Source of the DNA: Melampsora larici-populina 98AG31
Taxonomy: Eukaryota; Basidiomycota; Pucciniomycetes; Pucciniales; Melampsoraceae
Reading direction: 5' to 3'
Length of the DNA stretch: 64,000 bases
NCBI RefSeq assembly: GCF_000204055.1
Contig: NW_006768787.1
Coordinates: 1 to 64,000, forward strand
Part shown: piece after piece, positions 59,131-64,000 of the stretch
Layout: each line of letters opens with the position of its first letter
Numbering within the stretch: position 1 is the first letter of the stretch
The notes under the pieces: generated by a model
Databases searched by the model: none
Seen by the model: the letters and a program-made list of their open reading frames with translations, nothing else
Told to the model about the DNA's origin: nothing
Translations under genes and position numbers: made by a program

Positions 59131-59779
59131 TATGGTTGTTCTTAAGGTCACCAGCCTGAAAGTACTTGTATGTAGGTCACTAGCCTTGGGTTGTTGGAAG
59201 GTCACCAACCTAAAATAGTTCCTACTTGGGGGAAGTAGAGGATCCAGAAGGAGTGAAGGTATTACTTACTTTTAATCAAGGAACAGATTAAAGTAATGAA
59301 GATATCACTAGTCTTATATTTATAAGACTCTTGATTTTACTTCAGTAGAACTTTAATGGTTCTTAAAAGTGGTGTGTAATAATTGCTTGGGGAGGAAATC
59401 TCTGAAGGCTGAGAGAGAAGAGGTTTATATACTCTTCTCTCCAAACCTAGCTGTGGTGATATTTGCTTATATCACTACTGTGGTTTTAGGGTTTAATATG
59501 GTTATCACTAATGCTACATAATTACATATACCTGTTATGTATATTATGTAGTATAAGCATTTTCACTCTTGATACTGAGTTATGAGTTGTAAATAATGTT
59601 TGATTACATATTACATATGATTTTACATGTACGTGTATATGTAATTAATGTTTATATGTATTTTATTACATGTTACATGTGTTTTAGAAGCTGTATGTAC
59701 ATGTAATTAGTTGTCTGAAAGTGGTTATCTATGTTACAAGTTAGTCTTTGGGTACATACATATGTACCCAGGGCTGACA
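59131..59779 (-). repeat. 3' LTR of gypsy element B (inner limit uncertain)
   Basis: Read on the minus strand the LTR starts TGTCAGCCCTGGGTAC at 59779, directly after a polypurine tract and 24 bp after the pol stop codon. It contains a 22-base near-perfect palindrome (59749-59770) and many TACATGT/TATGTA motifs. A TATA box (GTATATAAACC, minus strand) sits near 59423-59433. The far end is not fixed; motifs like AGGTCAC(C/T)A(G/A)CCT recur at 59150-59215. Confidence 0.65.
59424..59431 (-). promoter_or_regulatory. LTR TATA box of gypsy element B
   Basis: TATATAAA-type sequence on the minus strand within the LTR, followed by a CTTCTCTCTC pyrimidine stretch, as expected of a retrotransposon promoter. 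Confidence 0.5.
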
Positions 59780-59795
59780 TTCCCCACCCTCAAAG
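59780..59795 (-). promoter_or_regulatory. Polypurine tract of gypsy element B
   Basis: On the minus strand, CCTTTGAGGGTGGGGAA immediately before the TGTCAG LTR start. It primes plus-strand DNA synthesis in LTR retrotransposons (known). Confidence 0.75.
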
Positions 59796-59802
59796 GAGGT
59801 CA

Positions 59803-62508
59803 TTACTTCTTTTCAGAAGGTTTATGAGCTCTTTTTTGGGCTCTGAATTCTCGCAAGGTAGTTTTGTTATTGGGTACTTTATCTGCTGGTAGCCATTCAT
59901 CCTTGTCTGCACTCCTATTCTTATATCTCACAAGGTAGAGTGTAGTAGATTTACCGTTAACTTGCGTATCTCTTTGTTTTATTATATGTGAAAAAATCTT
60001 TTCTCCTTCAGTATCAAACCTGATAGGAGTTTTCTTGGGTATTTCTCTGTCGGGGAATTTGCTTTTGTCAGAAGCGTGAAACTTCTTTATTAATGATATT
60101 GGAAATACCGGATGTTTTCTACCAAATTCCTCTGTCAATGCTACTTCTACAGCATTGCTTCCATGGAATTTTAATATTACAAATGGTCCAACAAATTGGT
60201 CTTGAAGTTTCTTGGGTCCTTGCAGATTGGTAAAGTTTGTGGTGGATAGTAGAACTTGTTCTCCTACTACAAATTTAGGTTCTTTGTGAGTTTTATTCCA
60301 CCTCTCTTGATTATAAGTCACAGAATCTTCAATACACTGAGCTGCTCGAGCTCTTGCTTTACCCAGCATATCAAAGAAACTTAGAGAAGTTGGATGAAAT
60401 TCAACATTCTTATTCTTAATTTGGTCTTTTGGTAATCTAGGACAATACCCTCTTTCCACTTCAAAAGGTTTCTTTCCTGTTGTGCTATGTATGCTGCTGT
60501 TATATGCTAATTCCAAAGCTGGTAGTAATGTATGCCAGTCATGTGTATGTCCATCTTTATCTGTGTAACAGAGTCCCTCAGTACAATACCTTCTGATGAT
60601 TTCAGTTAAGGTACTAATATTCCTTTCACTGAGACCATCAGTCTGTGGATGGTACGCAGTGGAAAGAGCTAAAGTTGTTCCAATAAGTGTGTGTAGACTT
60701 TTCCAAAATTCAGAAGTAAATTTTGGGTCTCTGTCACTGATGATAATTCGTGGCAATCCTACATCACTTATTATTCTTTCCCAGAAAAGTAGTGCAATTT
60801 CCATTGCTGTTGCTTCTTTGTAGCATGGCAAGAACCTCGCTCTTTTTGAAAATCTGTCCACAATAACCAGTACACAGTTGTAATTATTGATTAATGATGG
60901 CGGAAGACCAGTAACAAAATCCATGTTAATGACTTCCCACGCGTAAGTTGGTTCTTCTATTCTTTGAAGTAACCCAAATCTTTTCCCTGTAGCTTTATTT
61001 GCTTTTTGACATCTTTCACAAGTCTTTACATATTCCTCAACATCTTGTCTCCAGTTTGGCCACCAAGCTGTGTTTTTGATTCTGTCTACTGTCCTGTCTT
61101 CTGATAGGTGTCCTGACATAAATTCATCATGGCATACGTGCAATGTTTGTTGAATGTGTTCAGTAGCTATTATTACCAAAACCGCTGTATGCTTTTCTCT
61201 AAAGTATATCAGGTCAGATTCGAGTGAAATTTTTCCTTGAGCTAATCCATCTTTCCAAGGTTGCTCAAGTGTGCTTGACAGCTTCAAATCAGTATTACGT
61301 GCAGACAATATCCTGGTAAGTTTAGCTGTGTTACTATTTTTTTCATAACTGGCTTTTACTTCATCAAAAAATTCTTCAGATAATTCACATAAACTAATTC
61401 CCATCACTGGAATGTCTCTTTCCATCTCTTCCGGTTCCCATGCTGGATTACTGGAATCATTTGGCAATGCCATTCTACTCAGTCCATCAGCATTGTTATG
61501 GAATTTCCTTGGTCTATGTGTAATTGTCATAAATGGTTTATACTCTTGTATTGCCATCATCCATCTCAACATGTGTCTACTTGGGGATTTGAGATTTGTT
61601 AGAGATCTCACTCCGGTACAATCTGTAAGTACTTCAAAGTAGCTACCATCAAGGTAGTAGTGTAATTTTTCTAATGCCCAAACTAGTGCTAAGGCTTCTA
61701 GTTGGGGTGAAGAGTATCTACTTTCAGTGTCTGTTAATTTTCTAGATATAAAGACAATTGGTCCTTCCTTTGGTTTTCCGTCAATTATTTGTGTTTGGTG
61801 GAGTGCTGCTCCTAGTCCTTCAATTGATGCGTCAACATAAAGTTTAAAAGGTTTCTCAAAGTCAGGGTGAAACAATATTGGTGCTGTTGTAAGTATTTGT
61901 TTTATCTTATTCACTGCGTCAATTCTTTCCTTTGTCATTTCAAAAACTACGCCCTTAGCATAAAGTTTGTAGAGGCTACGAGTAATGATTCCAAAGTTTG
62001 GAATGTGAGCTCTGTAGTAGCTTGTAAATCCTAAAAATGAACTCAACTCTTGTTTATCTTTTGGACAAGGTTTGTGTAGTATTGCTGCTACAGAGTTTTG
62101 GTCTACTGCTACCCATAGTCCTGATACACGATGGCCTAGGGCTTTACACTCCTCAAAACCAAAATGGCATTTCTTTAAAGATATTGTCATACCCATGGCT
62201 TTGGCTCGTAGTAATACTTTCTCCATTGCTTCTAGATGTTCTTTCCATGTAGTGTGAAAAACTATGATATCATCAATATATACTTTGAGCCATCCTTCCC
62301 TCAATTCTTTTGAAAATTCTGTATCCATCATTCTTTGAAAGAAAGCTGGAGCATTTTTTATTCCAAAAGGCATTCTTATATATTCAAAAATTCCTAAATG
62401 ACAAATGATTCTGAGGAACTTTCTGCTACATATTTCCACGATGTTCTGGTGGAATCCTTTCATTATATCCATTAGAGTAATATGTTTTGCATTAAAAAGG
62501 TTAGTCAA
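59803..62508 (-). pseudogene. Pol of gypsy element B: reverse transcriptase, RNase H, integrase, chromodomain
   Basis: About 900 codons without a stop. The reverse transcriptase shows MPFGIKNAPAFFQRMMD and catalytic YIDDIIVF. The connection region includes LSSFLGFTSYYRAHIPNFG. RNase H shows YVDASIEGLGAALHQ, SPQLEALALVWALEKLHYYL and LTDCTGVRSL. The integrase zinc domain is H...H with CERCQKANKATG. The DDE core shows MDFVTGLPPSLINNYNCVLVIVDR, IISDRDPKFTSEFW and TAYHPQTDGLSERNISTL. The protein ends in a chromodomain (IIKQRDTQVNGKSTTLYLVRYKNRSADKDEWLPADKV), typical of chromoviruses that target heterochromatin. There is no true ATG at the start: it continues the protein of 62505-64000, from which it is separated by one lesion. 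Much better preserved than element A. Confidence 0.9.
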
Positions 62509-64000
62509 GGATATCTATCAGGCTTGGTGTACTGGTTTAGAGCACGAAAATCTCCACAAAGCCTAGATTTATCATTGTGCCATGCTATCAAAACAGGTGA
62601 AGTTATATCTACTTCTTCATCACTACCAACTTTTCGTATTACACCCATACTAAGTAGTTCTTCAATATGTTTTTCTATTTCTTTTCTACTTCTTGGGCTA
62701 GCTGGATATGCACCTTTCCTTGGGATGGGAGGGTAAGGTTTGTCTATTGTGAGTTCTATTTTCACCGGATGGTTCTTAATAACTCCTAGAGGTTGCTCTC
62801 CCAAACCAAATTGATCTTTGTATTTGATTACCATTTGAATTATATCCTCTTTCTGACTATGAGTAAGATTGGGTCCAAACTCCGCTTCCAATATTTTCTC
62901 TCTAAGTTTTCTTGTATCTTCAGCTATTGAAGTTTCTTTTGAAATGTCCGGTTTAATTGACAAAATCTCTTTATGTTGCATCAGGGCAAATTTAATACTT
63001 TTGTTATTATTACCAATGGTAAAATATCTTTCTTTACTATGGAAGATGTCAAATCCGTATTGGCTCAAGTTCTCTGCACCTAAAATGAAATATTTATTGT
63101 TTGCATTCTCCATTACTACAAATTCAGCATTCAATCTGATTGATTGTTTAACATGTGGGAATATGATAGGTAAGCTTATTAGTCCTAGGGCGTGGAGTTT
63201 ACTACCAACGCCTGAGAACTTCACATGGCTACTGGGCATAATTTTTTCTTGCCAGTCTGGAACAATTTCAGATAAGAAATGTTTTCCTACAATGGAGCAT
63301 GATGCTCCGCTGTCTAGCAGTATAGGAACTTTACAGTTGTTTACTAAAGCTCTGGCCATCGCGTGATGTCCTAGTGTATGTGCCATTCCTTCTGCTGGTT
63401 TTGATTTCAGTAGTCTTGCATCTATTATGTTACCCATATGCATGTCCTCTTGCCATGAATGAGGTACATCTGCTTCTGCTTGTAATATATTGATGTCTTT
63501 TTCAGTATTCTTGTGGGTATCAATCATACATACATTTTGTTGCTGTTGGTTTGGATGATTTTCTTCCTCACTTTCTGAGCTTGACTCTCCTGAAAATTGG
63601 TCTCCTTGAAAGTCAAATTCATCATTCATATTATCACTCTCTTCACTGTTTTCCTCAATCATATTTATTTTCTTATCCTTACATCCTCTCCATTGATGTT
63701 TTGGGTCTTTACTTCCGCAATTTGGGCATGCTCTAGCAGGTTTCTTTTCTGATGTGCTTGGCTGGACTCTTGTACTAGAGGGACCTTGAATTTTATCATC
63801 TCTAAAGGCGCTTCTATTTTCAATAAAAGGTCTTCTTGGCTTACTCAAATATCTTTTCTTAGAGATAATGGTGGTATTTTCAAAAATGTCTTTGAACACC
63901 ATTAAAAACATATCCCATTCATATGGTGTAGAAAGTTGGCTTTTAATTGCATTTCTAACATCACCATCAACCTTATTTAGGATTTTATTTACAATCCTGT
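62505..64000 (-). pseudogene. Gag end, protease and start of reverse transcriptase of gypsy element B (runs off the window)
   Basis: The open frame continues to the window edge, so the gag start lies beyond 64000. A Cys-rich CPNCGSKDPKHQWRGC motif at about 63674-63727 is a gag-type zinc knuckle. An acidic Ser/Glu/Gln linker follows. The aspartic protease has VPILLDSGASCSIVG (about 63292-63336). The reverse transcriptase opens with HPVKIELTIDKPYPPIPRKGAYPASPRSRKEIEKHIEELLSMGVI and ends at the LCGDFRALNQYTKPDRYP motif, where a stop and a small deletion/frameshift near 62505-62510 remove the residues that normally join it to the rest of pol. This is the only break visible in pol. Confidence 0.88.

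Noticed and set aside
1..64000. CRISPR arrays, rRNA or tRNA genes
   Set aside because: No regularly spaced repeat-spacer pattern (the only tandem array is the 93/75/99-bp minisatellite), no rRNA-like sequence, and no convincing tRNA A-box/B-box pair seen by eye.

Overview
This is AT-rich fungal DNA with short GT-AG introns (mostly 60-100 bp). The conserved genes (a fungal cytosolic acetyl-CoA carboxylase, a short-form mitochondrial ketol-acid reductoisomerase, a Zn2Cys6 factor with the long basidiomycete-type cysteine spacing, MSH5) and the heavy load of Ty3/gypsy, Tc1/mariner-type and Helitron DNA suggest a basidiomycete, most likely a rust (Pucciniales). The lineage is an inference from protein character; I could not run a search.

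Layout. 1-2.8 kb: no host gene, one Harbinger-like MITE. 2.8-7.8 kb: a 4,958-bp Tc1/mariner-type transposon bounded by TA and matching inverted ends. It holds a frameshifted transposase and an apparently intact 7-exon cargo gene on the other strand. 8.1-9.7 kb: ILV5, followed by a decayed partial copy of ILV5 (10.4-10.85 kb). 11.1-11.7 kb: a TMEM14-family membrane protein gene (minus strand). 16.2-24.5 kb: ACC1, 15 exons, intact. 24.5-32.5 kb: mostly gene-poor, with one decayed ORF cluster of unknown family. 32.6-33.3 kb: a small unknown gene. 34.2-37.0 kb (minus) and 37.5-41.7 kb (plus): a divergent pair, a Zn2Cys6 transcription factor and the meiotic MutS homologue MSH5. 41.8-47.5 kb: gene-poor, with a 148-bp MITE and degenerate repeats.

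47.5-64 kb is a nest of transposons. A Ty3/gypsy element (A, plus strand) with several lesions is split inside its reverse transcriptase by a 4,031-bp sequence with every structural hallmark of a non-autonomous Helitron: 5' TC, 3' hairpin then CTAG, insertion between A and T. The host frame is restored exactly across the junction. The Helitron carries a decayed, intron-containing fragment of a 1,3-beta-glucan synthase (FKS1-type) gene, so it captured the gene as DNA. Further on are a 1,295-bp CACTA-like non-autonomous element with an internal minisatellite whose units are all multiples of 3 bp, and a second Ty3/gypsy element (B, minus strand) that runs off the window with only one visible lesion in pol.

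The host genes are unrelated housekeeping or regulatory genes, not a cluster. The most unusual parts are the gene-capturing Helitron and the transposon with a preserved cargo gene beside a broken transposase.
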